DNA of 64,000 bases from an uncultured Gemmatimonadota bacterium (lineage in GTDB: Bacteria; Gemmatimonadota; Gemmatimonadetes; Gemmatimonadales; Gemmatimonadaceae): assembly GCA_902826615.1 (NCBI GenBank), contig CADEFN010000007.1, positions 62,001-126,000 on the forward strand. The letters run 5' to 3'. Under the pieces are notes generated by a model that saw only the letters and a program-made list of their open reading frames with translations, was not told the origin of the DNA and ran no database searches. Below are positions 50,367 to 59,282 of this stretch, in pieces (position 1 is the first letter of the stretch; each line of letters opens with the position of its first letter). Made by a program: the position numbers and the translations under genes.

Positions 50367-51734
50367 CTAACGAAAGAGCTGTCCGAACAAGGCGCCCAGT
50401 GTTTCGGCGCCAGCCACCCGCAATCCGTCGGGCGCCCGTCGTGGCTGTCCCCGGGTGGAGACCCAGGCGGTGCGGAAGCCAAGCTGGGCGGCCTCGGCGA
50501 GTCGGCGATCGATCTGCGAGACCGGACGGATTTCTCCTCCCAGCCCGACCTCACCGATGAACACGGTGTCGGCGCCTAACGACCGGTCATAGACACTCGA
50601 GGCCAGCGCGGCGGCCACAGCCAGATCACCCGCCGGCTCCACCATGCGCAGTCCGCCCACCACGTTGAGAAAGACATCGAGACTGGCGTACGAAAGCCCG
50701 GCGCGTTTGTCCAGAACAGCGAGCAGGAGCGCGAGTCGGCGTCCGTCGAAGCCGGTGGCGACGCGCTGCGGTGTGCCAAACCCCGCTTTCGCGGCCAGCG
50801 CCTGCACCTCGACCAGGACGGGACGGGTGCCCTCCATGAGCGAGGTGATGGCACTGCCGGATGCGGAGGCTTCACGGTCGGCGAGAAAGAGTGCCGACGG
50901 GTTGGCGACCCCCTGCAACCCCGACTCCGACATCCGGAAGACGCCAATTTCGTCTACCGATCCGAAGCGGTTCTTGGTGGCGCGGAGGACGCGATGATCC
51001 ATGGACCCTTCGCCCTCGAAGTAGAGGACGGTGTCCACGATGTGCTCGAGCGTTTTGGGACCGGCGATCCCGCCACCCTTGGTTACGTGGCCGACCACCA
51101 CCACCGCGGCGCCGGACGACTTGGCAAAACGCATGAGCCGCGCGGCGCACTCGCGCACCTGCCCCACATTACCTGGTGCGCCCTCGAGGTCGTCGGTGGC
51201 CACGGTCTGGATGGAGTCGACGATCATCACCCGTGGCCGAGTCTGCTCCGCCACGCCGAGCATCTCTTCGAGTGAGGTCGCGCAGAGGAGGGTCACCTCC
51301 TCACCCTGCCCCAGACGTTCGGCACGCAGCTTGACCTGGAGTGCGGACTCCTCGCCAGAGACGTACAGCACTTCGACACCACGTGCGCTCAACGACCCGG
51401 CCACCTGCAACAGCAAGGTGGACTTGCCGATGCCCGGTTCGCCGCCCACGAGGATCATCGACCCGGGGACGACGCCACCGCCAAGGACAAAGTCGAGTTC
51501 CTCGATGCCTGACGAGTAGCGCGACGTCTTGGCGCTCTGCACATCGCGGAGCCTGGCCGGTGCGACAGCAGGAGGTCGAGGTGCCGCACTCGCGGCTGAC
51601 CCGCGCACCGGCTTTGCCTGCAGTTCCTCGACGAGTGTATTCCACTCACCGCACGTATCGCAGCGCCCCTGCCATTTGGCATGGTCCGCTCCGCATTCGG
51701 TGCAGCGAAAACTGGTTTTCGTACGCAGGGTCAC
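50367..51734 (-). CDS. radA: DNA repair protein RadA
   Basis: RadA is a RecA-like ATPase that drives branch migration in recombinational repair. The 455 residues have the N-terminal zinc finger CTECGADHAKWQGRCDTC and the Walker A loop GGEPGIGKSTLLLQVAGSL. The RadA motif is KNRFGSVDEIGVF, and a Lon-like C-terminal domain carries FIGEVGLGGEIRPVSQIDRR. It starts at a GTG 17 bases after the dnaB stop. Confidence 0.97.
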   Translation of the reverse strand: MTLRTKTSFRCTECGADHAKWQGRCDTCGEWNTLVEELQAKPVRGSAASAAPRPPAVAPARLRDVQSAKTSRYSSGIEELDFVLGGGVVPGSMILVGGEPGIGKSTLLLQVAGSLSARGVEVLYVSGEESALQVKLRAERLGQGEEVTLLCATSLEEMLGVAEQTRPRVMIVDSIQTVATDDLEGAPGNVGQVRECAARLMRFAKSSGAAVVVVGHVTKGGGIAGPKTLEHIVDTVLYFEGEGSMDHRVLRATKNRFGSVDEIGVFRMSESGLQGVANPSALFLADREASASGSAITSLMEGTRPVLVEVQALAAKAGFGTPQRVATGFDGRRLALLLAVLDKRAGLSYASLDVFLNVVGGLRMVEPAGDLAVAAALASSVYDRSLGADTVFIGEVGLGGEIRPVSQIDRRLAEAAQLGFRTAWVSTRGQPRRAPDGLRVAGAETLGALFGQLFR

Positions 51735-51751
51735 TCCGGGAACGCTGCTGG

Positions 51752-53170
51752 CTACTCGACGCGCGGCGCGTAGTTGTCGAACCGCGTGTAGCGTTTGTGA
51801 AAGAAGAGGCGCACCGTGTCGGTGGGACCGTTTCGCTGCTTGCCGACAATGACTTCGGCCAGTCCTTCGAGTGGTGTGCCGTCCTGCAGCCGCCGGGGTT
51901 CTCCGCGTTCGTCGTGGGCCCCATCGTAGTACTCGGGCCTGAACAGGAACATGACCACGTCCGCGTCCTGCTCGATGGCGCCCGATTCGCGAAGGTCGGA
52001 GAGCTGCGGGCGCCGGTTTTCGCCGGTGCGTTGCTCCGGAGCACGCGACAACTGGGAGAGACAGACGACGGGTACCAGCAGCTCACGCGCCAGAATCTTG
52101 AGTGAGCGCGAGATGTACGAAATTTCCTGCTGCCGATTTTCCGAATCCGCCGGACCCTGGATGAGCTGCAGGTAGTCGATGATGATCAGGCCGATGTCGT
52201 TCTCGGCCTTGAGGCGCCGTGACCGCGACCGGATTTCGAGCGCCGTGAGACCGGGTGTGTCGTCGATCCAGATGGGAAGCGATCCCAGGATACCGGATGC
52301 TTTGCCGAGGTTCCGGAAGTCGTCGTCGGTGAGTTTGCCGCTTCGGAGCTTTTGCGCATCGACCCAGCCTTCGGCCGCCAGCATACGCGTGACCAGCTGC
52401 TCCTTGGCCATTTCGAGCGAGAAGATGGCGACGGGCGTGTTGGCGAAGGCGGCATTCTGGGCCACGTTGAGCACGAAGGCCGTTTTGCCCATCGAGGGGC
52501 GCGCGGCGACGATGATCAACTCCGAAGGCTGGAAGCCTAACGTGAGTTTGTCGAGGTCGGTGAAGCCCGATGGCGCACCCGTGACGTCTTCACCATGTTT
52601 GCTCAGCTCTTCGATGCGCTCCATGGCATTCCACAGCAATTCCTTCATGCGGTGAAAGCCTTCGGACTTGCGCGTCTGGTTGATCTGGAAGATGCGCTGC
52701 TCGGCCTTGTCGAGCAGGTCAGCCGACGTCGTCTGCCCGGCAAAGGCGTCGGTGACGATGTCGGTGGACGTCTCGATGAGGCGCCGAACGAGTGCCTTCT
52801 CGCGAATGATCCTGGCGTGGTACTCGACGTTGGCCGCCGTGGGGACGGCGTCAACGATCTGCGAGAGGTAGTCCTTCCCCCCCGCCGCGTCGAGTTCGCC
52901 ACGGAGTGCGAGTTCATCGGCCAGGGTGAGAACGTCGACGATTGAGCCCTTTTCGCTCAGCCCCTGGATGGCGCGAAAAATCCGCCGGTGGCCCTCGCGA
53001 TAGAACATGGTGTCATCGACAAACTCCCCGGCGCGCACAATGGCGTTCCGGTCCATCATCATGGCCGATAACACGGCCTGTTCTGCGTCTTCGGAGTACG
53101 GGGGGCGCCGATCGCGAAAGGCGTCAGGCACCGGCCGCGCGATCGAAGAGCTTTCGAGCAAGCTGGACAT
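51752..53170 (-). CDS. dnaB: Replicative DNA helicase
   Basis: DnaB unwinds DNA at the replication fork. The 472 residues have the N-terminal helical domain (PYSEDAEQAVLSAMMMDRNAI) and a RecA-like domain. The Walker A is in VAARPSMGKTAFVLNVAQNA, IGLIIIDYLQLI is the Walker B, and LSQLSRAPEQRTGENRRPQLSDLRESG is also conserved. The ATG overlaps the udg end by 47 bases. No intein is present. Confidence 0.97.
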   Translation of the reverse strand: MSSLLESSSIARPVPDAFRDRRPPYSEDAEQAVLSAMMMDRNAIVRAGEFVDDTMFYREGHRRIFRAIQGLSEKGSIVDVLTLADELALRGELDAAGGKDYLSQIVDAVPTAANVEYHARIIREKALVRRLIETSTDIVTDAFAGQTTSADLLDKAEQRIFQINQTRKSEGFHRMKELLWNAMERIEELSKHGEDVTGAPSGFTDLDKLTLGFQPSELIIVAARPSMGKTAFVLNVAQNAAFANTPVAIFSLEMAKEQLVTRMLAAEGWVDAQKLRSGKLTDDDFRNLGKASGILGSLPIWIDDTPGLTALEIRSRSRRLKAENDIGLIIIDYLQLIQGPADSENRQQEISYISRSLKILARELLVPVVCLSQLSRAPEQRTGENRRPQLSDLRESGAIEQDADVVMFLFRPEYYDGAHDERGEPRRLQDGTPLEGLAEVIVGKQRNGPTDTVRLFFHKRYTRFDNYAPRVE

Positions 53171-54212
53171 CTTCCCAGGTCGGACGTTTCCAGGCGGGGT
53201 TACGGAGGAGCGCCGCCGGGTGGTAGGTCACAATAAGCGGCACGCCGTGATAACGGTGAATCTTGCCGCGGAGTTTGCCGATCGGCTCCTTGGTCTGCAA
53301 TAGTGTTTGCGCCGCAAATGTGCCGAGGGCGAGGAGCACTTTCGGTTTCAGGAGCTGGATTTGCCGAACTAAATAGGGCGAACATGCCGCCACTTCGTCC
53401 GGCGTGGGGTTGCGATTGCCGGGGGGACGGTGCTTCAGGACGTTGCAGATGAAGACATCGTCGCGGGAGAGGTTGATGGCGGCGAGAATCTTCGTGAGCA
53501 GCTGTCCCGCTGCCCCCACAAATGGCACACCCTGCTCGTCTTCATTCGCGCCCGGCGCTTCACCGACACAGACAAAATCGGCATTCGGATTGCCGGCCCC
53601 GGGGACTGGGTTGGTGGCGGTCGCGGCGAGTGAGCAGAGGGAGCACGAGGCGACAGCGCGGGCGATGTCGTCGAGGGAGTGACAAGGCGAGGGTTCGCCA
53701 AACATCTCCTGTCCGGCTGTGCCGACAACGAGCCCGGTGGGCACCGTGGCGAGGTCGATCGGGGTGTCGGGTGAGGAGCCGGAGGTTGGGTCGACCACGG
53801 GAGGACGTGTGGGAACGGATGGGGACGGAATGGTACGATCGGGGACAGAATGATGACGGAGGTCGGGAGGAACGGGCGTATCTTGAGATCGGGGGGGGGG
53901 CCCCGCCCCTGCCGGCGTGCCTTCGCCGCGGCTCGGCCGCGCAACGCCCGTGTTCGGGCCAGCGCCCGGCCCTGCACCCGATGCACTCAGTGCGGCGCGC
54001 CAATCGGTCGTTCCTTCGGACGCGCTTCCCGGCACGGAACGCGTCGGACCGGTCGGGACCCGTCCACCTGGCTGCGCAGGTTGCTGGCGCGGCGGCGTGG
54101 CTCCCAGGAGGCGCATGGCCTCGTCCACCGTCATGGTGTCAAGCACGAACTCCGACTCACCCAGGTCGCGACGCTGCTCCAGAAACGCGCGCAGTTGCTC
54201 CTTAGGATCCAC
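53124..54212 (-). CDS. Uracil-DNA glycosylase, family 4-like, with long linker
   Basis: It removes uracil from DNA in base excision repair. Family 4 and related UDGs have a 4Fe-4S cluster. The C-terminal 200 residues carry ASCSLCSLAATATNPVPGAG, CVGEAPGANEDEQGVPFVG (active-site motif A) and NVLKHRPPGNRNPTPDEVAAC. VLLALGTFAAQTLL and VTYHPAALLRNP complete the set. The N-terminus has a conserved-looking helix (about 1-40) and a Pro/Gly/Ser-rich linker of about 120 residues. Part of that linker is coded by a dispersed element and a G10 run. At 362 residues it is well above the usual length near 200. Confidence 0.92.
   Translation of the reverse strand: MDPKEQLRAFLEQRRDLGESEFVLDTMTVDEAMRLLGATPPRQQPAQPGGRVPTGPTRSVPGSASEGTTDWRAALSASGAGPGAGPNTGVARPSRGEGTPAGAGPPPRSQDTPVPPDLRHHSVPDRTIPSPSVPTRPPVVDPTSGSSPDTPIDLATVPTGLVVGTAGQEMFGEPSPCHSLDDIARAVASCSLCSLAATATNPVPGAGNPNADFVCVGEAPGANEDEQGVPFVGAAGQLLTKILAAINLSRDDVFICNVLKHRPPGNRNPTPDEVAACSPYLVRQIQLLKPKVLLALGTFAAQTLLQTKEPIGKLRGKIHRYHGVPLIVTYHPAALLRNPAWKRPTWEDVQLARKLFDRAAGA
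53816..53905. repeat. Dispersed palindromic element, copy B (inside the UDG gene)
   Basis: This copy holds GACGGAATGG (about 53825-53834), GGTACGATCGGGGACAGAATGATGAC and a 39-base spacer that aligns without gaps to copy A. The final G-rich run is TCGGGGGGGGGGCCCCGCC. It is read through in frame on the minus strand, coding about residues 104-130 of the disordered linker. The ten G bases at 53891-53900 form the longest single-base run I saw in the window. Confidence 0.55.
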
Positions 54213-55449
54213 GGAGCTTCACCACTCGGTCGAGGATGGCGTCGGCAACATCCCGCTTGTCCATCAGTGGGAGCGCTTCCGGCGCGCCGGTTCGCCCGAT
54301 CACGGTGACTCGGTTCGTGTCCACCCCGAAGCCCGCACCCGCTTCGGTTGCATCATTGGCGACGATGAGGTCGAGGCCCTTCGACTCGAGTTTTCCCTGC
54401 GCGTGCGCCAGGACGTCGTCGGTCTCGAGCGCGAAGCCCACCACGATGGTCCCCGGTGCCCGCGCGGCCACGGTGGATCGGAGGATGTCGGCGGTCGGAG
54501 CGAGGGCGAGCGCATCAGGAGCCTGGGATTTCTTGATCTTCTGGCCCGCCACGACATCGGGCCGGAAGTCCGCCGGGGCCGCTGCCATCACCAGCACACG
54601 GGACTCCGGGAGGTGCCGCTCCACCGCCAGGCGCATCTCTTCGGTAGTCTCGACAGACACCACCGTAGCACCCACGGGTGCATCGACGCCCAATGGCCCG
54701 CACACCAGGGTTACATCGGCCCCGCGCCGCCACGCGGCCTCCGCCAGCGCGACTCCCATCTTGCCACTGGATCGGTTGGAGAGAAAGCGCACGGGATCCA
54801 CGGCCTCGCGTGTGGGTCCTGCCGTGACAAGAACGCGAACCCCTGACAGATCGCCGGGACGTTCGAGCAAGCGCCCAACGTGCGCGAGAATATTCGGTGG
54901 TTCCGGCATTCGCCCCGGGCCCGACCCTTCGCCCACTGCAAGCTCACCCGTGTCGGGGTCCAGGACCGTGTACCCGATTTCCCGAAGGTGACTGACGTTG
55001 CGGCCCGTTTGGGGGTGCGCCCACATCCGATCGTTCATTGCCGGCACCAGCAGCACCGGCGCCGTGGTAGCGAGGAGCACGGCGGACAGCAGGTCATCAG
55101 CCTGACCGGCCGCAGCGCGCGCCATGAAGTCTGCGGTGGCCGGGGCCACTACGACCGCGTGCGCTGCACGTGCAAGTTTGATGTGATCGAGGGCGTGGCC
55201 GGCCGCGATAAGCGCGGTGTGCACCGGCCGCCCGGTCAGCGCCTCGAAGGTGACGGCGCCGACGAACTCCTGACCGGAGCGGGTAAGCACCACATCCACC
55301 TCGGCGCCTGCCTGCGTAAGCAGACGCGCGAGATGAGCGGACTTGTAACTCGCGATTCCTCCCGTGACCCCAAGGAGGATCCGACGCTGCGCAAAGGGAC
55401 GAACGGGATTACTCCCCGCGAGGGCGCGCTGTGATCTTGTAGTCCACAT
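54202..55449 (-). CDS. coaBC: Bifunctional phosphopantothenoylcysteine decarboxylase / phosphopantothenate-cysteine ligase
   Basis: It carries out two steps of coenzyme A synthesis. The CoaC half begins ILLGVTGGIASYKSAHLARLL (flavin site) and has VVAPATADFMARAAAG and LLVPAMNDRMW. The CoaB half has VLVTAGPTREAVDPVRFLSNRSSGKMG, QKIKKSQAPDAL and IVANDATEAGAGFG. The start is uncertain: the ATG at 55449 overlaps rpoZ by 41 bases, and no closer start codon exists. From there the protein has 415 residues. Confidence 0.93.
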   Translation of the reverse strand: MWTTRSQRALAGSNPVRPFAQRRILLGVTGGIASYKSAHLARLLTQAGAEVDVVLTRSGQEFVGAVTFEALTGRPVHTALIAAGHALDHIKLARAAHAVVVAPATADFMARAAAGQADDLLSAVLLATTAPVLLVPAMNDRMWAHPQTGRNVSHLREIGYTVLDPDTGELAVGEGSGPGRMPEPPNILAHVGRLLERPGDLSGVRVLVTAGPTREAVDPVRFLSNRSSGKMGVALAEAAWRRGADVTLVCGPLGVDAPVGATVVSVETTEEMRLAVERHLPESRVLVMAAAPADFRPDVVAGQKIKKSQAPDALALAPTADILRSTVAARAPGTIVVGFALETDDVLAHAQGKLESKGLDLIVANDATEAGAGFGVDTNRVTVIGRTGAPEALPLMDKRDVADAILDRVVKLRGS

Positions 55450-55618
55450 CGCCACGGGCCAGCTCTTCCATGGCGCGCGTGGTGAGCTTCTTCTCGCGAG
55501 TGGCCGAGCGGTCGCGCGGGAACTCATTCAGTAAGCGGGCATACTTCGCCGCTACCAGGACGCCCAGATACTTGTTGGCCGAGCTGCTGGCGATTTCGTC
55601 GGGCGTGAAAACTCGCAT
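55409..55618 (-). CDS. rpoZ: RNA polymerase omega subunit
   Basis: Omega assists assembly of RNA polymerase. The 69 residues start MRVFTPDEIASSSANKYLGVLVAAKYARLLN, matching the omega core (start, Asn-Lys-Tyr, then A-K-A-R-like helix), and include TTRAMEELARGDVDY near the end. Its place between gmk and coaBC is the common gmk-rpoZ-coaBC order and settles the call for so short a protein. Confidence 0.92.
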   Translation of the reverse strand: MRVFTPDEIASSSANKYLGVLVAAKYARLLNEFPRDRSATREKKLTTRAMEELARGDVDYKITARPRGE

Positions 55619-55628
55619 GATTGACTGT

Positions 55629-56276
55629 TCAGGTCGTGGGTGGATGCGGCAGGATCAGACGATTCAATTCATCAACCAGTCCACGGACCCGTTGTGAGAC
55701 CATGGGTAGACGTTGATGACGCACCGCCTCGGCCTCGAGAATCGAAGCCACCTGCCCGTACGCGCGCTCCAGATCGTCGTTGACCACGACGTACTGGTAC
55801 TGTCCAACTGCTGCAAGTTCGTCCCGAGCCGCCGTGAGACGCCGCTGCGTCGCAGCAGCCGACTCGGTTTTTCGCCCCAGGAGTCGACTGACCAGAACTT
55901 CGGCCGACGGCGGGAGCAGGAAGATTAACACCGATTCGGGGTAGGACGAAACGAATTGCCTGGCGCCCTGCACATCGATGTCCATGACGACGTGCCGTCC
56001 GGTCCCGAAAACCCCCTCCACTTCGCTCTTGAGGGTGCCGTAGAGGTTGCCATGGACTTCGGCATGCTCGGCAAAGGCGCCGGCGTCACGTCGCTCCTCA
56101 AAGGCCGTCCTGGAGAGGAAGTGATAGTCCCGGCCGTCTTCTTCCTGACCCCTCGGCTGCCGGGTCGTACACGAGACCGAGTAGCCGACGTCACTACGTC
56201 GGGCCAGAAGCAGCTTTGCCAGCGTGGTTTTGCCCCCTCCCGACGGCGCCGAGAGAATGATGGGGAACGGGCTCAT
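55629..56276 (-). CDS. gmk: Guanylate kinase
   Basis: It phosphorylates GMP to GDP. The 215 residues contain the P-loop LSAPSGGGKTTLAKLLL, SVSCTTRQPRGQEEDGRDYHFLS and the GMP-binding segment FAEHAEVHGNLYGTLKSEV. VVMDIDVQGARQF follows. The ATG at 56276 overlaps the yicC stop by four bases. The yicC-gmk-rpoZ-coaBC order is widely conserved. Confidence 0.97.
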   Translation of the reverse strand: MSPFPIILSAPSGGGKTTLAKLLLARRSDVGYSVSCTTRQPRGQEEDGRDYHFLSRTAFEERRDAGAFAEHAEVHGNLYGTLKSEVEGVFGTGRHVVMDIDVQGARQFVSSYPESVLIFLLPPSAEVLVSRLLGRKTESAAATQRRLTAARDELAAVGQYQYVVVNDDLERAYGQVASILEAEAVRHQRLPMVSQRVRGLVDELNRLILPHPPTT

Positions 56277-57142
56277 TCGAGGTTTTCCACCTGTTCGCGG
56301 AGACGCTCCAGCTCTTCCTTGATGACGACCACATCCCCGAGGATGGGCACATCGTTGGCTTTGCTCCCCGTCGTGTTGGTCTCGCGGAGCATCTCCTGAA
56401 GGAGGAACCCGAGCCGTTTCCCCACCGGCTCCTTGCCATCGCCAAGGGTGGCCCGGAAGGCAACGATGTGAGACTGGAAGCGCGAAATCTCCTCCTGCAC
56501 GTCCAATCGCTCGGCGAGGAGGGCGATTTCGAGCGCCAGACGCTGCTCGTCGACGCCCGCCCCTCCCAGCAATTCAGCCGTGGCCGCCCGAAGCTTGTCC
56601 CGTTGAGCCACAATCCGTTCCGGCGCCCGACCGTTGATGCGATTGAGGGCATCCTCGACCACGTCCAGTCGCTCGCGCAGGTAGGCCACCAGCCGGTCAC
56701 CCTCCTGCCCCTTCGCTTCGTTCAAGGCGTCGGCTGCCGACTCGACGACCGCCACCAGCTGCCCTCCGCACGAGTCCTCCAATTCCGTGGAGCCCTGCAG
56801 AACCTCGGGTAGCCTGAGTACGTCCGAGATCTGGACGCCGCCGTCGAGACCATACCGCTGCTGAAGGTCACGCAGCTGCGTGACATAGGCTGCGAAGCGT
56901 GTCTCGTCGATGGCCGAGGCCGAGGACTCGCCTCCCTCCAGCCGGGCAGAAAGTGAGACGTGGCCGCGCGCGACCTTCTTGCGCAGGGCCTCTCGAACCT
57001 CCGGCTCCCAGCGGGACAACTCCCCGGGGAGGCGAATGGACGGATTGAAGAACCGGTGGTTGACCGACCGGATTTCCACCGACACGCGGCTGGCTCCGAC
57101 GGCGCCATTGGCGGTGCCGAAGCCGGTCATGCTTCGTATCAT
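56273..57142 (-). CDS. yicC: YicC-family endoribonuclease
   Basis: YicC proteins are endoribonucleases involved in stress and small-RNA decay in E. coli. The 289 residues start MIRSMTGFGTA, the family signature, followed by EIRSVNHRFFNPSIRLP, and end with GSKANDVPILGDVVVIKEELERLREQVENLE, as in nearly all homologues. It is the first gene of the set leading to dnaB, 38 bases after the plug-domain protein. Confidence 0.95.
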   Translation of the reverse strand: MIRSMTGFGTANGAVGASRVSVEIRSVNHRFFNPSIRLPGELSRWEPEVREALRKKVARGHVSLSARLEGGESSASAIDETRFAAYVTQLRDLQQRYGLDGGVQISDVLRLPEVLQGSTELEDSCGGQLVAVVESAADALNEAKGQEGDRLVAYLRERLDVVEDALNRINGRAPERIVAQRDKLRAATAELLGGAGVDEQRLALEIALLAERLDVQEEISRFQSHIVAFRATLGDGKEPVGKRLGFLLQEMLRETNTTGSKANDVPILGDVVVIKEELERLREQVENLE

Positions 57143-57180
57143 ATGAGGGGGCGCAAGCTACTGTCTGACAACAAGATCTG

Positions 57181-59277
57181 TCAATTGAAGAAGTTCCATC
57201 TCACCCCGTAGTACTGCACCGGGCGGGGGGCCACAAAGCCGGGCACCTGACTGTAGATCTCGTTGAGGGTGTTCCGGAATTGATAGCTCAGCGTGGCTTG
57301 CAGAAGCTTGATCTCGAGGATGAAACCGACCATGCGATACTGCGACGAGCGCAGCGCCTCGCCCTCGGCGTACGGGAAGGTCGCCTGGGTTCGGTACTCG
57401 TGGTTGAGTGCGAACATGATGTTCAGGTTCCCGGACGGAAAACGCGAAGGCCAGCTGGTATCCACGTAGAGCCGACTTCGGGTCTGGTAGGCCGGCCGGA
57501 AAGAGCCTTCGTTTTGCCAGCGGGTCGCGACGACGTCGAGGCCGACATCCTTCCAGAACTTGCCGCGAGCTGTCAGGAAGGTGGCCGTGGCGGCCGGATC
57601 GATCCCACCCCGAAACCCGGTGTCAAAGACGACCGGTGCGATCAGTCTCACGCCATTTCGGCGCAGGAGACCACCGCCCACCCAGAGTCGGGAAACTTTG
57701 ATTGCCCCTTCGCCCCTGAAGGCGATTGGCGACCCCGAGCCGCTATCTCCGCCAAATGTCGAGCGGCCAACCGCTCCACTCAGCGCAAGCCATGACAGTG
57801 GTTGCAGTCTCGCCGACGCTTCGAGCCGCGTAAGGTCGAGCTCTTCCCGACGTTCCGCGGTACCGCTGACCACAAGTCTCCCGGTTTCCCACGAACCCCG
57901 CAGCATCGGAGACAAGCCGTATTCACCTTCAATCTCACGGACCCGCAGAGTGGCCGAGAGGCTGAGGGCGTTCCGCGACCAACCGAGTGCTGCCACGTAC
58001 TGGCGACGGTCGGCCTCAAAGGCGGTGGAGTCGGTGACGCTCGTGTCGACCGCGGTTCCTCCGCCGAGCCCGTTGTCATCGGAGACAATGGCCGACTGCT
58101 TGTGGCTCATGGCCAGGGCGGTGAGCTGCGCCCAGATGCCCGACGCGGTGTCCGTGAACGCCACGCGCGCCATCACATCACTGTTGGTGGCGTCGATGGG
58201 TGTGAGATCGCCATTCCCTACCCCTTCTTCGCGCAGCTGAGCCGTTCGTTCGCGTCGTGTGCGGAGAAACGCGAGGTCACCGCTCCAGCGTCCCCGCGCC
58301 CAGCCGGCACGGCCAAAGAGAGAAAGCTGATCTGCGTCTCCCAGGGTGCGCCGGTCACGGGTGGAAAACTGGAATCCTCCGATCTGCAGGGCCTGCCCTC
58401 CATCGAAACGGCGTCCGAAGAAGCCGCGATATCCGTTCGTCTGCAGGTCACCGGTTCCTATGTCCACCCGAGTCGACGGCGTCACACTGCGCACCCGCCA
58501 GCTGCGCAGATAGACCTTCGTCTCGAAGGCGCCACGTTCGATGCGCACATCTTCGAGCTGCCAGATCTGGATGAAGGAGAGATCGAGGATGCCACCGTTG
58601 CGGCGATCGAGCACATCGAGTTCCACGCCGTCCTGGAACACACGCACCGCCGAGAAGTCTCCCAGAAATGCAGCCTGCTCTGGAGACCCGATCCAGCCAG
58701 TGCGATAGACGGTGAGCCCGGGCACCTGCTCGAGCAGGTCGCCTAACGTGAGCGCGCCACTGGCGCCGAGCTGATCGCGGTTCCACTGCAGCGCCCCGGC
58801 ATGTTCCGTGAGCACGGGCATCTCGGCCGCCGGTGTGGGTGCCTTGATCGAATCTGCTCTCTTTTTCTGTGCTGCAATGATGGCGAGGTCTTCTCGCATC
58901 AACGAATCGGAGCGCACGCTATCCTCGCGTGCCTTCGTGATTGAGTCGGCGCGCGCCAGCGCGGCCGCTGCGGCCTTGAGCGAATCGGCGCGCAGGGAGT
59001 CGGCGCGCACCTTGAGCGTGTCTACCGGAGGTGCTACCGCCGGTTTGGCGCTGTCTGCGGGAGCGCGAACGGAATCGCTCCTGGTACGCGCAGAGTCGGT
59101 GCGCGGCCGTACGGGTGCGGGCGCTCTCCGCGCCGGCGCCGGTCGCACGGGGGCAGGTCGCGTGCGCACCGAATCGCGCCGCGTGCGAACGGTATCACGA
59201 GCCTGGGCCCCCAGATCGGCGGCAACGAGGATCAGCGCACAGAGGACGGCGCCGATCGCGCGACCCAGCACCGCCAT
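57181..59277 (-). CDS. Outer-membrane beta-barrel protein with TonB plug domain and DSxR-rich N-terminus
   Basis: Likely a TonB-dependent-receptor-like outer-membrane protein of unknown substrate. From the ATG at 59277 it has 698 residues. The first 23 or so look like a signal peptide ending LGAQA. About 120 residues full of Asp-Ser-x-Arg/Lys units (RDTVRTRRDSVRTR, RADSLRADSLK, REDSVRSDSLM) follow with Pro/Ala. Then a plug-like domain (LTLGDLLEQVPGLTVYRTG, AVRVFQDGVELDVLDRRNG) leads into a long beta-barrel part ending YGVRWNFFN, an aromatic C-terminus as used by the BAM machinery. No TonB box is obvious. It may be a receptor or a structural barrel. Confidence 0.75.
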   Translation of the reverse strand: MAVLGRAIGAVLCALILVAADLGAQARDTVRTRRDSVRTRPAPVRPAPARRAPAPVRPRTDSARTRSDSVRAPADSAKPAVAPPVDTLKVRADSLRADSLKAAAAALARADSITKAREDSVRSDSLMREDLAIIAAQKKRADSIKAPTPAAEMPVLTEHAGALQWNRDQLGASGALTLGDLLEQVPGLTVYRTGWIGSPEQAAFLGDFSAVRVFQDGVELDVLDRRNGGILDLSFIQIWQLEDVRIERGAFETKVYLRSWRVRSVTPSTRVDIGTGDLQTNGYRGFFGRRFDGGQALQIGGFQFSTRDRRTLGDADQLSLFGRAGWARGRWSGDLAFLRTRRERTAQLREEGVGNGDLTPIDATNSDVMARVAFTDTASGIWAQLTALAMSHKQSAIVSDDNGLGGGTAVDTSVTDSTAFEADRRQYVAALGWSRNALSLSATLRVREIEGEYGLSPMLRGSWETGRLVVSGTAERREELDLTRLEASARLQPLSWLALSGAVGRSTFGGDSGSGSPIAFRGEGAIKVSRLWVGGGLLRRNGVRLIAPVVFDTGFRGGIDPAATATFLTARGKFWKDVGLDVVATRWQNEGSFRPAYQTRSRLYVDTSWPSRFPSGNLNIMFALNHEYRTQATFPYAEGEALRSSQYRMVGFILEIKLLQATLSYQFRNTLNEIYSQVPGFVAPRPVQYYGVRWNFFN

Positions 59278-59282
59278 TCCTG

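Noticed and set aside
57277-59277. The DSxR-rich region as a DNA tandem repeat
   Set aside because: The residue pattern repeats but the codons and spacing vary, so there is no tandem DNA repeat in the usual sense.
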